Assembly: GCF_003171515.1 (NCBI RefSeq)
Contig: NC_089390.1
Location: forward strand, 4,464,001-4,528,000
Origin: Pyrenophora tritici-repentis
Taxonomy: Eukaryota > Ascomycota > Dothideomycetes > Pleosporales > Pleosporaceae
Length of the DNA: 64,000 nucleotides
Reading direction: 5' to 3'
The notes below the pieces were generated by a model. It saw only the letters and a program-made list of their open reading frames with translations. It ran no database searches and was not told where the DNA came from. Positions 1 through 16,927 of this stretch are shown here, piece after piece. Numbering within the stretch: position 1 is the first letter of the stretch; each line of letters starts with the position of its first letter. Made by a program: the position numbers and the translations under genes.

Positions 1-99
1 ATATGTGGTTGATGGGTCATGTGCTGATTTTGATCAAGTCACGCTTTTATTATACTTAATATAAGACTCGCTATTCCTCCCCTGACCTCTCCAACAATC

Positions 100-159
100 G
101 CTTCCACACTGCCTTCATCCATTCCTGCCGCTTCCACATCGCCTTCATCCATTTCTGCC
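100..159. repeat. 30-bp tandem duplication
   Basis: Two near-identical 30-bp units run from 100 to 129 and from 130 to 159, beginning GCTTCCACA and ending CTGCC, with a third partial unit starting at 160. It lies downstream of the small secreted-protein gene, or inside its last exon if that gene has the 3' intron discussed in its entry. No function is suggested. Confidence 0.75.
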
Positions 160-272
160 GCTTCCGCTCCCGCCCCACCCCGGGTCCTCCACTCTCCACC
201 TTGTACGGATCCCTGCGACTGTTAGCGCGGACAAAAGTATAGAAGAGGAGGTTCAATACGTACCAAGACACA

Positions 273-743
273 TCAAGCGTACGAGAAGAGAGTTATACCA
301 AGACCCTCCCCGTCTGCGACGCAGCCTACATGCCTAGACTGTCCATAATCCTGCTTTGCGAATTCAAGTGTGGTAGTTTCAACTGAACCACCTATGTGTC
401 CTCCGAGAATTTCCATAGTCCATGCGCCTTTGTCGTGGACCTCGGCAATAGCGTATAGATAGTTTCCAAGCTCGTTGCAATAAGCGTTTCTGAAGACATG
501 GAAGGTAAAAGGGGGGCACTCATAGAAGCCAGAGTGGTCAAGCCTGTTGTTGTTGTATAGGCTGCCCAAGTCGACGCTGCACCCGTGTTCTATCACCTTG
601 ACTCCTGGCGGCGCGGGGTTTGGTGGGCCTCTGTAATATCCAAAGGGCAAAGGGTAAGGTGTATCTTGGGCTGCTGCCTGGTGGCAGAGCAGAAGTGAGA
701 GAAGTAGGTAGAGGGCGTGCAAAATCATTATGTGTCGGATCAC
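273..743 (-). CDS. Small secreted protein, unknown function
   Basis: This is a 156-aa ORF with a typical N-terminal signal peptide: a long leucine-rich hydrophobic run (residues about 5-20) followed by QAAA, so cleavage near residue 25 is likely. The mature part of about 130 residues has four cysteines (HGC, YEC, AYC, VGC), enough for two disulfides, and a proline/glycine-rich start. I recognise no family. Small size, secretion and paired cysteines fit the broad class of fungal small secreted proteins, but nothing shows a role in host interaction. An alternative 3' end is possible: a GTATAA donor and a CTAACAG acceptor with a good branch site would remove the current stop and add about 17 residues ending near position 150. 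The ORF end given here is the simplest reading. Confidence 0.6.
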   Translation of the reverse strand: MIRHIMILHALYLLLSLLLCHQAAAQDTPYPLPFGYYRGPPNPAPPGVKVIEHGCSVDLGSLYNNNRLDHSGFYECPPFTFHVFRNAYCNELGNYLYAIAEVHDKGAWTMEILGGHIGGSVETTTLEFAKQDYGQSRHVGCVADGEGLGITLFSYA

Positions 744-2380
744 AGATCAACGATATCTCAGCCACGCGATCGGCCGCACTGATCTCGGTCACGCGGACAG
801 GCGCACTGATCGCGGCATCCGAGCAGCGCTCAGACCAGACCTCCTATATCTAGCTCTTCCATAGTTCTCCTTCGAAGACAATCAATCAGAACCATCACCG
901 AACAGAATGCATTCCTAGTTATCGTTATTTCCTTTCAGTACTAGTGCTACAGCCCTACCAACATTATGGCTTTTTTGTATCGACAATAACGAAGAGACAA
1001 GTTTTTTCAATTGGGTGGGAAGAGGACAGATGGCGAATCTGCGTTTGTCAGTCTTGCAGAAGAGGAGGACTGAAGGGAGAACAAATGGGACAAGGCAGCA
1101 TGAGACTCTGTAATTAAATGTAGCCCCTTGCAAGAGTCTCCGGGGAGTTGTTGTGATCTTCGATTTCTCTCTGATGAGGGGAAAAGATGAACGTCCGATG
1201 GTGCTTACGTGGGATGCCAGGTCTCATTACAACTCACCGCCCCTTACAATTAACTGCCTACGACATCCTCTCCTCGACCCCAGATATGGACACTTGTGTG
1301 AGAACCTACACAGAACCACAAAACCACTGCCTACGCCAACCATACGAATAGCTCTGCCCATAACTCATGGCGAGCACGAGCTCCCAATCTGTGTCTTATA
1401 AACATCAGCGCACGAGTCTTACCAACATACCCCAGCTCGATACGAGTACGGTCTTACATGGTGTTGGTGGTCCTGTGATCGCGGGCGTTGTGGCGTCGTA
1501 GTACGGGCTTACATCTCCAACACAAACGCAACTCCAGCAAAGTCAGCCAAAGCGAAAAAGGGCGTCTTTTTGCGAGATATCACGGATACCAACTGAAGTA
1601 AGGATTTCCCTCGGCGCAGGAATAAGAGCTTGGGGGTTGCAGAACTACCGTACATTAAAGTATCATACATATATGTTAAAAGTGAGGCAAAGCACATCAA
1701 CAATAGAATAAGTTGTATGGCCAGTATATGGCTGAACTATTTGTATCGTAACCTCTCTGGAAAAAGTCGACAGATGCATACAATTCTCCTTTTTACCTAC
1801 TGTTAATTTCGAGCCATTGCACATCTTACAGAAAGCTTTCCTATATTTAACTTCACTGTTGCTACAAACCTCCATAAACGAAGAAGCCATATAGATACAT
1901 GGGTTGATCCAACGCCAAATCAAGCCTGTAGATTAGAATACATAGGTAGGTAGATTGTTTAAAGGAGGGTTGTTACATAACGAAGGTAGGGGTGGGGGGT
2001 GATATAGTAGAGGAGAGGAGAGGAGAGTAGAGTATAGTGGGTGAAACAAATCTGATTGAAGTGAACTGGAGTAAAGTCAAGTGGAGGGGAGCAAAATCGA
2101 TAACAAACATGTATGCAAAGAAACACAGAAGGGAAAAACAGAAATAGGTTTTCCAGATAGATACTCAAGCAGGCTTAAGCTTTATCCTAGCTTTCTTGCA
2201 AATCTGAATAATAGTCAGAGGCTCAGAGGCATATAAAACCATTATAGTCGATACACACTTTCAGCCCCCGAGATATTCTTTAAAAACAACCACACCTTAA
2301 CAACATATGTTCAATTCGTAGATTCATTACTTGCGCCCCCGCCCTCCCTTCCCCCTAGTACCCCCGTTCCACAAATATCA
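744..2380. other. Intergenic, no gene seen
   Basis: Both strands hold only short, low-quality ORFs. AT-rich and GA-rich simple sequence occurs near 1990-2040 (repeated GGAGA). I see no intron-linked coding exons, RNA gene or repeat with clear ends. It contains the upstream region of the minus-strand secreted-protein gene and the 3' flank of the EAF-type gene. Confidence 0.5.
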
Positions 2381-3911
2381 CTACTCCTCCTCACTCTCCT
2401 CACTACTATCCCCCCCCTCCAACAACCCCCTCCTCATCAACTCCTCCAAATCATCCTCATCATCATCCGCCGCCTGCACAGCAAAATCGCCAGCCACACT
2501 ACCCTTCCTATCATGCTGACCCGTATCATGTCTAACCGGTGGTCCGATATCCATAGGTTCAATATCACCATCATGATCCTCATCGTCGTCCTCGTCGTCC
2601 TCGCCTTCCGCGTCGTCACCGCCGAGATCGCCAAAGTCGATTTCTTCTTCGGCCGCGTGGTTGCGGTTGCGGGCATGTAGCATGGGGCTGAGTTCGGCCT
2701 CGCTGTTGACGGCGCTTTCGAGCGAGATGGGGCCGCCGTTGGCTGAGGGTCGGAATCGTCCTCCGGCTAAGCCATGGTTTGATTCTAGGCCGTTGTTGTT
2801 TCGGCGTGGGGGGCGGGCGTCGGGAATGTCAATTTCTAGACCGCCGTCGTCGCCGTCGTCGGATTCGCCTTCTGCGTCGTCGCCGTCAGAGGACGAGTGG
2901 TGTTGTTGTTGGGGTGGTGGTTGTCGTTGTGGTGGGGGAGGTGAGGGTCGTGCGGGTGAGGATGCTTCTTCGCCGTCGGATTCGTCGGACGAATGGATTA
3001 TTTCGGCAGATTTGATCTTCGAGGCTGCTGGTTCGGCGGCCTTGCCCTTTGCTTTGGGCTTGGGGTCTGTTGCGGTGCGTTGGAGGCGGACGGATGGTGT
3101 TGGCTGTGTCTTTTTCGCTTTAACCATGGGGTTTGTCGCTGCGGGTTTGCGCTTCTTGGGTGCTGGCGCTGTAACTGGTTTCCGTGCTGGGGCGACAGAT
3201 GTGGCTGATGTCCTGGCCCCAAATTGTGGTGTGTTGACGGCACTGCCTGTACCCGTTCTGTAGTCGGGTGACGACGCGTATTTGTAGTCTGACTCGTCGC
3301 CGCCTCGCTTCTCCTTCTCCTTGCTCAGAAAGTGGCGGAAGTCATAGGGGTTGTCTGGGTCTGGATCTCCTCCATTGTTGTCGACACCCGCTGCTTCCCC
3401 AAACAGATCATCCTCCTCATCCTTGTTATGCGCATCGTCCTTGAGCTTCTTTGGGTATATTTTTGCATGCTGTGAAGAGACATCTTTGCCATTCTTGGTC
3501 GCAAGGTTGAAAGTGTAACTGCTCGAGAGAGGCTCCAGCGTTGCTTGTTGACTCGAGGGATCCAAAACCAACACGTACGACTTCTTCAGTTGCGACTTCT
3601 GGCCCGTAAATGTAAAGACATCCTTGTCCCCAGAGTCGTTCGTGTCGTCAATACGGAGATTGTACAGGCCGGAAGAGGAAGGAGAGGTGAGGGTGGTGGA
3701 GCGGCTATCCAAGGTCTGAGTAGGCTTATGGTTATCTGCCCTCGGCGTCAGTCGGTTGCTGTGAAAGGAGAAGTCGCGTTAAAGACGCACACTTGACACT
3801 GCTGAAATCACCCTGGGCTTCGTCGCTGTGCGCTATCCGGTCGCTGATTTGTAGGCTGAAGTGCGCCTTCTTGTGAGGCTCAATGCGACTCTCTATCATG
3901 GGAGACGCCAT
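2381..3911 (-). CDS. EAF family transcription elongation factor
   Basis: Two exons are proposed, 3911-3800 and 3735-2381, around a 64-bp intron (GTGTCA donor, GGGCAG acceptor, CTGAC branch site), giving about 490 residues. The N terminus (IEPHKKAHFSLQISDR, then NHKP, then FTGQKSQLKKSYVLVLD) matches the EAF (ELL-associated factor) N-terminal domain, which in animals and fission yeast binds ELL and stimulates RNA polymerase II elongation. The rest is long, disordered and low in complexity: Lys/Pro-rich in the middle, then Ser- and Asp/Glu-rich, ending in an acidic ESEEE tail. That acidic, serine-rich C terminus is usual for transactivating EAF tails, although this protein is much longer than the roughly 260-aa human EAFs. 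Expected location is the nucleus. The exact donor is uncertain (GTGTGC a few bases away is an alternative). Confidence 0.8.
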
Positions 3912-4262
3912 TTTCCGTGTCACACTACACTGCAAAAACACGCTGAAGAAGAAACCACAAAGAAAGCGAAAAGAAAACTAGCACTGCGGGAGTATCAAGC
4001 GTTGGCTCAGGTCATGAAACGACTGTGGTTTGCTGAATCCAACGGCGGATGTTCAAGGTCGCGACTCCGGCGACTCTCGATTGGGGACACTCCCTCCGCC
4101 TGCCGTCTTCCCGCCGCTAGCCAGCACCCCACACCACTAAATTTAGCCCCTGACAGCTTCAATCATCTGGCGGCTACACATTCACCACCTAGCTTGCCCA
4201 CCATGGGTTCTTCTTCACATGCGTGCAACACGTATATGGTTCTGTGAATTGCATAGAAGAAG
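3912..4262. other. Spacer between EAF and F-box genes
   Basis: A 350-bp gap between the start of the EAF-type gene and the stop of the upstream F-box gene, both on the minus strand. It must hold the EAF promoter and the F-box 3' UTR. No recognisable motif was found. Confidence 0.5.
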
Positions 4263-6058
4263 CTAGTCTACCGGCACTGTCAAGTCTGCAATGCTCACCA
4301 CATCCTCAACCTCATCCCACTCACAACTCAGCACACTCCCATACCGACAAGGCTCACATGGACTCCCATCCCCCAAGCTGCGACACCTATCCAAACTGAA
4401 CCCCCTCCTCTTACACGTCTTGCAAGGCCGTAGCTTCTTCTCCTCCTCCATCTCCTTTCGGAGGTTTTCGTCGTCCATGATGCGATAGCTGATGCCATTG
4501 AATCGCCAAAAGTCGTCGCTGTCGTACATGATTTCATCGACAGGGAGCTGCTCGCCATACATGTACGGTGGGATGAAGCTGTTTCCAAGCGGGAACGTCT
4601 CGCGCGAGACGTAAAAGTGAGAGTTGGGGCTGTAGGATTTGAGTAGAGAGGCGATTTTGTAGGTTGCGGAGCGGTCGAAGAAGAGCTTGTTGAGAGATTG
4701 GGCTTGATTTGGTGCCATTGCTAACGGGGCAAGTCTGTAAAATGCGTGGTCGGAGAACTTGAGATGGAGGTTGAAGTCAGGCGCTAGGGTTCGGGGCAGG
4801 CAGTCGGTTACGAGAGTGCTTAGTGAGCGGTAGGCGATGACGGATAGAGCATCTATGTTTGGACCAGCGTTGATGGAGATTGCAGAGTCCAGCATCTTCA
4901 GTGTCTTGAGCTCTGGTGGGAAGCCTCCTTCGCGAAGGTAGTAATAGAGGTGTGATTCAAAGCCCAACTCTAGGTACTCGAGGTTCACGAGCGAGCGCAA
5001 CTTTGCGGCGCCTTCGGGATCGGTGCGCCTGGGGGTAAGGTACCGGATTTGCCCTCCGCAATGGGTCAAACGTTGTAAAGAGCTGGCTTGCCTCTCAAGT
5101 GCGGTAAGAAATAGAGTGGAAGAGGTTCGATGTTCGGGATCCATAGAGGGTTTGCATTCCGGGAAAGTGTGCAATCGCTCGCCAATCGACAACTCCTTCA
5201 GTGCTTTTGGTAGTCTCATAACGGCATCTAGGAACCGCACATCAACGTTGCATTCGATGAGCGTAAGGGACCTCAGAGGCGTTGACTTGGCCTCTTCCTC
5301 GGAGATGTCAAACTCTTCATCTCTCCCTGCATCAAAGTTTAGGCAAGAAAGGCTGATGTCCCGTAATGTTGGATGTCGGAACATCGCGACTGCCCGACCC
5401 AGGGTGAACTTCTGATCTCCGGAGCCATGTGCGTGCAACGTTACTACTTTCTGTCAGTCGGTCTACCATTAGATCGTAGATTCAACTTACGCGACTGGAG
5501 CATCGGGAGCGCCATCTGCATGCCCAACCGTGGATACACCGCACTTGCGATCAAATTCTGGAAATCGATCCTCGAATACCCGTCAAAGTAGACCGGCCCA
5601 GCCTGCCATTCCGAGTTATTTGGACAAGGAGACTCAATGTGCAAATGTCGTAGCTTTCCCATGAAGCCCATGAAGTGGTTCAGTTCTGATATTCCATCTC
5701 GAAAGCCATCCTGATACCGAATCGCCAGATCTTTTATATAGTCTGTGCGCTCCTCTCGGCTGTCAAGTGCTGTGGCAATTCTACCCGCATGCTCACCCTT
5801 GAGGACTAAAACATCCCGCCAAATGTACGGTTCGACCAGCCCTTGAAATCTTGAGCATGTAGCAGCAAGACTGCATAGCGCATCCCGGGCGTCAATATGG
5901 TCGATGATGTTGAGGAGAAGTTCGTCGACCAGGCGCAAGAGTCCGCTCTCGGCAGAGCCAAGCATGGTGATTCCAGGTTCTTGGCGCGTCGGCTTGAATG
6001 TGTAACTCGAATGACGTGTCTTGCGCTTTTTGGCTCCGGCGAACGATATGTTGGGCAT
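4263..6058 (-). CDS. F-box protein with C-terminal zinc-cluster-like motif
   Basis: Two exons, 6058-5491 and 5443-4263, joined over a 47-bp intron (GTAAGT donor, CTGAC branch, TAG acceptor), give 582 residues. Near residues 33-75 is an F-box (LLRLVDELLLNIIDHI, then LCSLAATCSRF and YIWRDV), the segment that binds Skp1 in SCF ubiquitin ligases. The following region alternates hydrophobic and charged residues in a leucine-rich-repeat-like way (LRHLHIES, LRSLTLIE, LEYLELGF), as in fungal F-box/LRR proteins, and would be the substrate-binding part. Unusual is a six-cysteine set near the C terminus, C-x2-C-x9-C-x8-C-x2-C-x7-C, close to the spacing of Zn2Cys6 clusters but with a longer first loop. 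An alternative start is the methionine 31 codons downstream (MLGSAE), just ahead of the F-box. Substrate unknown. Confidence 0.75.
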
Positions 6059-6371
6059 TCACTAAGTAAAAACGTCGTGTTTAAGATGAGTTGAGATTGA
6101 ATGTTGGCCCGAGTGGTGGAGGGGCTGACTAGTAGAATGATGCAAGATGGTACTAAAGCGATTAAGGCTTAGAGCGCACGTGGAGAAGTATCCGTGCACG
6201 ATCGCAAAATCGGCACCCTTCTTTCGGTTGTGGCACTTGTGCTTGTATGTCGTATCGGGATGTCACTAGAATACGGGCCGACAACTATCGAGATATTAGC
6301 ACCGTCAGGATCGGAGCAAGCAAGTCAGTGGCGCTCAAGTCAGAAACAGGTGATTTCAAATTTAACTAATA
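6059..6371. other. Spacer up to the mini-LTR element
   Basis: Upstream region of the minus-strand F-box gene up to the target duplication TAATA (6367-6371) of the LTR element. No gene or motif seen. Confidence 0.5.
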
Positions 6372-6508
6372 TGTTGAGAAAGAATGACTCTCTCAGTCAT
6401 GGCATGTAAGTGTGTCAATTGCTAACTATACAAAGCTCGGCTAATATAGAGCGGTGTGGGTCATGTGACTTAGCGTCCTCGTGACAGGTGACCGGAATAT
6501 TCTCAACA
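6372..6508. repeat. Left LTR of mini-LTR element
   Basis: 137-bp direct repeat starting TGTTGAGAAAGAATGACTC and ending TTCTCAACA, identical by eye to 7814-7950 and preceded by TAATA. Confidence 0.9.
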
Positions 6509-6731
6509 CTCCCCCATAAGCCGATCAGCTGTACCCACTACTTTGTATAGGTCTTGCAGTCGAAGCTTCTTCTCCCTTTATATGCTTCCACTGAACGCCT
6601 TGCATGCACTTTCCAACACTCCCCCAGAAGTGCCTTGTCAACAAGAATGAAACCTCCCTGTCACCCTATAGTGGCCGTTACGTTGCGAGTCCCTCAAGTA
6701 AAGTGAGGTATCGGCCGAGTGAAGAGTTGAG

Positions 6732-6825
6732 GAAAGAAGGTCGAGAAAGAAGGTCGAGAGAGAAGGTCGAGAAAGAAGGTCGAGAAAGAAGGTCGAGAAA
6801 GAAGGTCGAGAAAGAAGGTCGAGAG
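6732..6825. repeat. 13-bp minisatellite inside the LTR element
   Basis: About seven copies of a 13-bp unit (AAAGAAGGTCGAG), one with a single-base change. Because 13 is not a multiple of 3, the three reading frames cycle and give a Lys/Arg/Glu-rich, probably non-coding, translation. Confidence 0.85.
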
Positions 6826-6901
6826 AATTTTCGCGTTTGAAAATCAAGGTAGAATCGATATCACCAACATACCGACTCTCCCTCGACTCCTACGTGAGAG
6901 T

Positions 6902-7075
6902 CAGCGCTCCCTCAGCTTGGTACTCCCAGTACTCTAGCTGTGTACGCTCTCCTCTGTCCCAGCGCTCCCCCAGCTTGGTACTCCCAGTACTCTAGCTGTG
7001 TACGCTCTCCTCTATCCTAGCGCTCCCCTAGCTTAGTACTCCCAGTACTCTAGCTATGTACGCTCTCCTCTCTTG
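6902..7075. repeat. 58-bp tandem repeat, three copies
   Basis: Units begin at about 6902, 6960 and 7018 and share GTACTCCCAGTACTCTAGCT and TACGCTCTCCTCT. Copies differ at a few positions, mostly C/T. The unit holds a small palindrome, AGTACT. Internal to the LTR element. Confidence 0.85.
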
Positions 7076-7581
7076 TTGTCCCCGCTCCGTTCCTCCGCTC
7101 CTGCCTCCTTGTCTGTGTCCTATTCAGGGCTCCAGACCCTAACACCCTTATTCTCCCCCATCGTTATATAAGCCTTTGCTTCTTTGCGTTTATTTAACGA
7201 AATCCTTTGGAAAGAAGATAAAAATCGATCGAGAAATCGGGTGGGGGTAGGTGGGTAGCGTTCGAGAGAGTAAAAAAACTTCGAGCACCGTCAAACGGTA
7301 GGTTTTCGAGTTTAAGGAATTGAAAGTAGCTGTCGAACTGTAGCTACTAGTTTAAAAAGAAGGTCTCGAAAGGTTACTATCGATAGGCAGGCAATTCGAG
7401 TTGTTTTCGGAAGAATCGATGGTTACCGTCGGTAGGTAGGTATTCGAATCGTTGTCAAAAGGTTGGTTGAAAAGGGATAGAGCAACCATTGCTCTCTTCG
7501 ACTCGCGCGTCGGAATTGGGTATAACTCGCCCAAGGTATCTTCGAGACGCTCCCAGCTTCTCCGGACGATAGTCCATTTTT

Positions 7582-7679
7582 CTTCGGACTTAATACCCTT
7601 CGCGGTAGCCAGGGCGACGGCCCAGTGTCTTCAGGACTTAATACCCTTCGCGGCAGCCAGGGCGACGACCCAGTGTCTT
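7582..7679. repeat. 48-bp tandem duplication
   Basis: Two adjacent copies share GGACTTAATACCCTTCGCGG and GCCAGGGCGACG and CCCAGTGTCTT, differing at two or three bases. Internal to the LTR element. Confidence 0.85.
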
Positions 7680-7813
7680 AGAATATAGAAGGCGACGACC
7701 TCCTGGGTTGTTCTGGCGTAGACACGCATATACCAGCTTGCTGCCCATATCGAAGAAACGACACTCCGGACACTCACAATGCACACGCAAGCGCGTAAGC
7801 CGGGCTCATAACC

Positions 7814-7950
7814 TGTTGAGAAAGAATGACTCTCTCAGTCATGGCATGTAAGTGTGTCAATTGCTAACTATACAAAGCTCGGCTAATATAGAGCGGTGTG
7901 GGTCATGTGACTTAGCGTCCTCGTGACAGGTGACCGGAATATTCTCAACA
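7814..7950. repeat. Right LTR of mini-LTR element
   Basis: 137-bp copy of the left LTR, followed at once by the second TAATA target copy at 7951-7955. Confidence 0.9.
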
Positions 7951-8061
7951 TAATAAGTAATAAATTCACTATATAACCTCACCGCCAATCACCCAGATAC
8001 CTTTCTGATAAGACTCACCGAGTCCATCATCGACCATCACAAGTAGTCCCTGAAAAGAGGT

Positions 8062-9842
8062 CTAGATCGTGTATAGATACCTCGGGTTATCCTCACCCAT
8101 CTCCGCAATTTGCTCTCCAGTCTTACCCTCAATCCTCCAGTCTTCCTTGCCAGAGAGCTTTCTCTTGTTCTTCATGCGAAAGTACATATGAAGCGACGTG
8201 TAAATCGCAATCCCCAACGCAAGCATCCCGATCGTAGCACCGTATCCAGCCCTATACGTAGGCGCCATGTCAGCGCTGTAAAGGAACGGTGCCGCAACAC
8301 CCGAGCAGTTTCCAATAGTAATCTGCATGCCGCTAGCAAAGGCACGTTTTCCGTAACGAGGGTTGTTGACGCCGATCCACGAGAATGCTATGCCGGTTGC
8401 TACCCAGAGGCCCAGTGCGACGATGAAGCAGCCGGCGAAACTGAGGCCAAGACCTTTGTTGGCGATGAGGAAGATGTAACCAATCATGCTCACGGCGAGG
8501 CCGCCAATACAGAAGATGCCTCTATTTTGTGTCTTGTCGCTGAGCCATGCCGCAACGACGTACGTTGCGAAGCCTGCAACGTATACAGGGATTGTCAAGG
8601 CTTGAACCACCTGACGGCTCCAGCCACTGCCCAAGCCGTTGATGATGGTAGGAAGGAACACCGAGAAACTGTAGAGCATACAGAGTCCAACGAATTGAGC
8701 AATGGCATAAGCGTACACTTTCCAATCTTTGATACCTTTGATGACATCTTCTTTGACGAGTTCTTGGCCTGCTGTCGTCTGTCCGACTTCCTTCATGCGA
8801 AGCAAGACGAGGTTCCGTCGATCTTCTTCGGAGAGAAATTTGGCGGTTTCCGGACTGTTTGGCAAAACAAAGGGCACGGCAAAAGCGGTTAATACAGTTG
8901 GTATGCCGTTGATGAGAATGACTGTACACGGAGTTGGATTAGTGGGTGCCTCAAACACTTCCGATATGGCAGCTTACTCCATCTCCAACCGCGCCAGCCA
9001 GCAGCACCGTCTAGTTCGCCAATAGCATATGCTACCAGTCCCTGCTATCGTTAACAAAGATTCTCTCGAGATCTTCGACTGGAATACTCACGCCAAGTCC
9101 TCCTGCTATCGCGGATGTGCCGTAAAACCATGCTTGTCTCAAAGACACGTTCCTTCTATTGTAGAACATTGATAAGTAAAGTATGACTCCCGGGAAAAGA
9201 CCTGCCTCAAGTGCACCCAGCAAAAGGCGACACGCGATGAGACCGGCGTAGTTGTTGACAAAGGCCGAGAAGGTGGCTACTAAACCCCAGAGAAACATGA
9301 GACCACCTAAATAACGCGCCGGCTTCATCCTCTTGATGATCATATTCGACTGTAACCTCATCAGCATATGCGACCCCACTATGAATCTAGATTCAACTCA
9401 CAGGAGTCTCGAAAAGCTAAGATAAGGTCAGCACATCGTAAGGGCGTTTGGTTGACGTGCAACTTACAACGTAGGTGACGAACAGGATTGAGACTGCAAT
9501 CTGGAACTTGTTGCCCGCAGGGTCCATTCCAAGATCTTCTTCCAACCCATACAGACGTGCATTACCAATGTTGACTGTAAATCGTCAAATGGTATTCGCC
9601 TTCCGAGCTTCATACATACCTCGATCCATAAAGTTCATGAGGTAAACCCAGCAGATCATTGGGACGATGCGAATGTCCAACTTCCTCAAGAGGCGCTTCT
9701 CAGTGGCGGCATCAACTGTTGTTGCTAATCCGGCATGTTCAGCATCTTCGACTTTGGATGGTGAAGTATGGGAAATGTCGGAGCCTTTCTCGTCCCTGTA
9801 ATCCGATACTGGCTGCACCGGTTGTTGGACGTGGGTGTCCAT
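8062..9842 (-). CDS. MFS transporter, anion:cation symporter (Dal5/allantoate permease) type
   Basis: Six exons are read: 9842-9620, 9574-9468, 9416-9402, 9349-9092, 9041-8978 and 8921-8062, with introns of about 45-56 bp bearing GTNNGN donors. The frame closes exactly to 508 residues. The N-terminal 70 residues are hydrophilic and cytosolic. The core has the MFS pattern of about 12 membrane segments with typical ACS-family sequence: DxRIVPMICWVYLMNFMDR before TM1, NIGNARLYGLEEDLG after it, FETPSN in TM2, RLLLGALEAGLFPGVILYLS in TM4, and a DNPRYLYTI C terminus after a basic loop. Relatives carry allantoate, nicotinate, vitamins or organic anions with protons across the plasma membrane; the substrate cannot be told from sequence. 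Exon 3 is only 15 nt and encodes LFETP. The gene diverges from AROM across 1.9 kb. Confidence 0.85.
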
Positions 9843-16580
<6,738 letters not shown>

Positions 16581-16927
16581 GGGATGTGCGTGGTGGGTGG
16601 TTGATATGGAGGAGGAGGAGAGGGGGTAAGATGTGCGTTCGATGATGAATGTGTGACTATAGGGTTCTGAATGCTATGAACAGAAAATTTTCTTGTGCTA
16701 AATTCAGCTTTCTAAGACAAAACTAGAACACGCATAAAATATGGGACATTCGTGTACCTTCCGTCTGTCTCTGCCTTGTCTTCCCCGCCATGTCTTAGTT
16801 AAAACACAGTCTCACCTTCTTCTCCCTACACATATATCAACCTCTTCCTTCGCCTCCTCCCTCTACACTACAACACCTCTTTCCTTCACCCCATCTCACA
16901 AACCAAGGCACACATACAAACACCAGC
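16581..16927. other. 3' flank of AROM and leader of next ORF
   Basis: About 350 bp. The first part is the probable AROM 3' UTR; from about 16760 it becomes strongly pyrimidine-rich with CACCAA/ACAAAC runs, as in fungal 5' leaders, just ahead of the ATG at 16928. Confidence 0.5.

Larger units (their letters stand above)
6372..7950. mobile_element. Miniature non-autonomous LTR retroelement (TRIM-like)
   Basis: Two 137-bp direct repeats at 6372-6508 and 7814-7950 look identical base for base. Each begins TGTTGAGAA and ends TTCTCAACA, so they have the TG...CA ends and short terminal inverted repeats of retroviral-type LTRs. The pair is bracketed by an exact 5-bp duplication, TAATA, at 6367-6371 and 7951-7955. 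The 1579-bp element has an internal part of only about 1.3 kb without gag, protease, integrase or reverse transcriptase. It contains three blocks of tandem repeats instead. No tRNA-complementary primer site beginning TGG follows the left LTR (it continues CTCCCCCATAAGCC), and no clear polypurine tract precedes the right one, so priming is unexplained and strand is undefined. Identical LTRs suggest recent insertion. It would need enzymes from a full-length relative elsewhere. It sits 107 bp downstream of the MFS stop codon and is not predicted to break a gene. Confidence 0.88.

Noticed and set aside
2661..3263. 200-codon plus-strand ORF opposite the EAF-type gene
   Set aside because: Antisense shadow of a low-complexity Ser/Asp/Pro-rich coding region; no domain and no leader.
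6509..6540. tRNA primer-binding site after the left LTR
   Set aside because: The sequence starts CTCCCCC and lacks the TGG expected for pairing to a tRNA CCA end.
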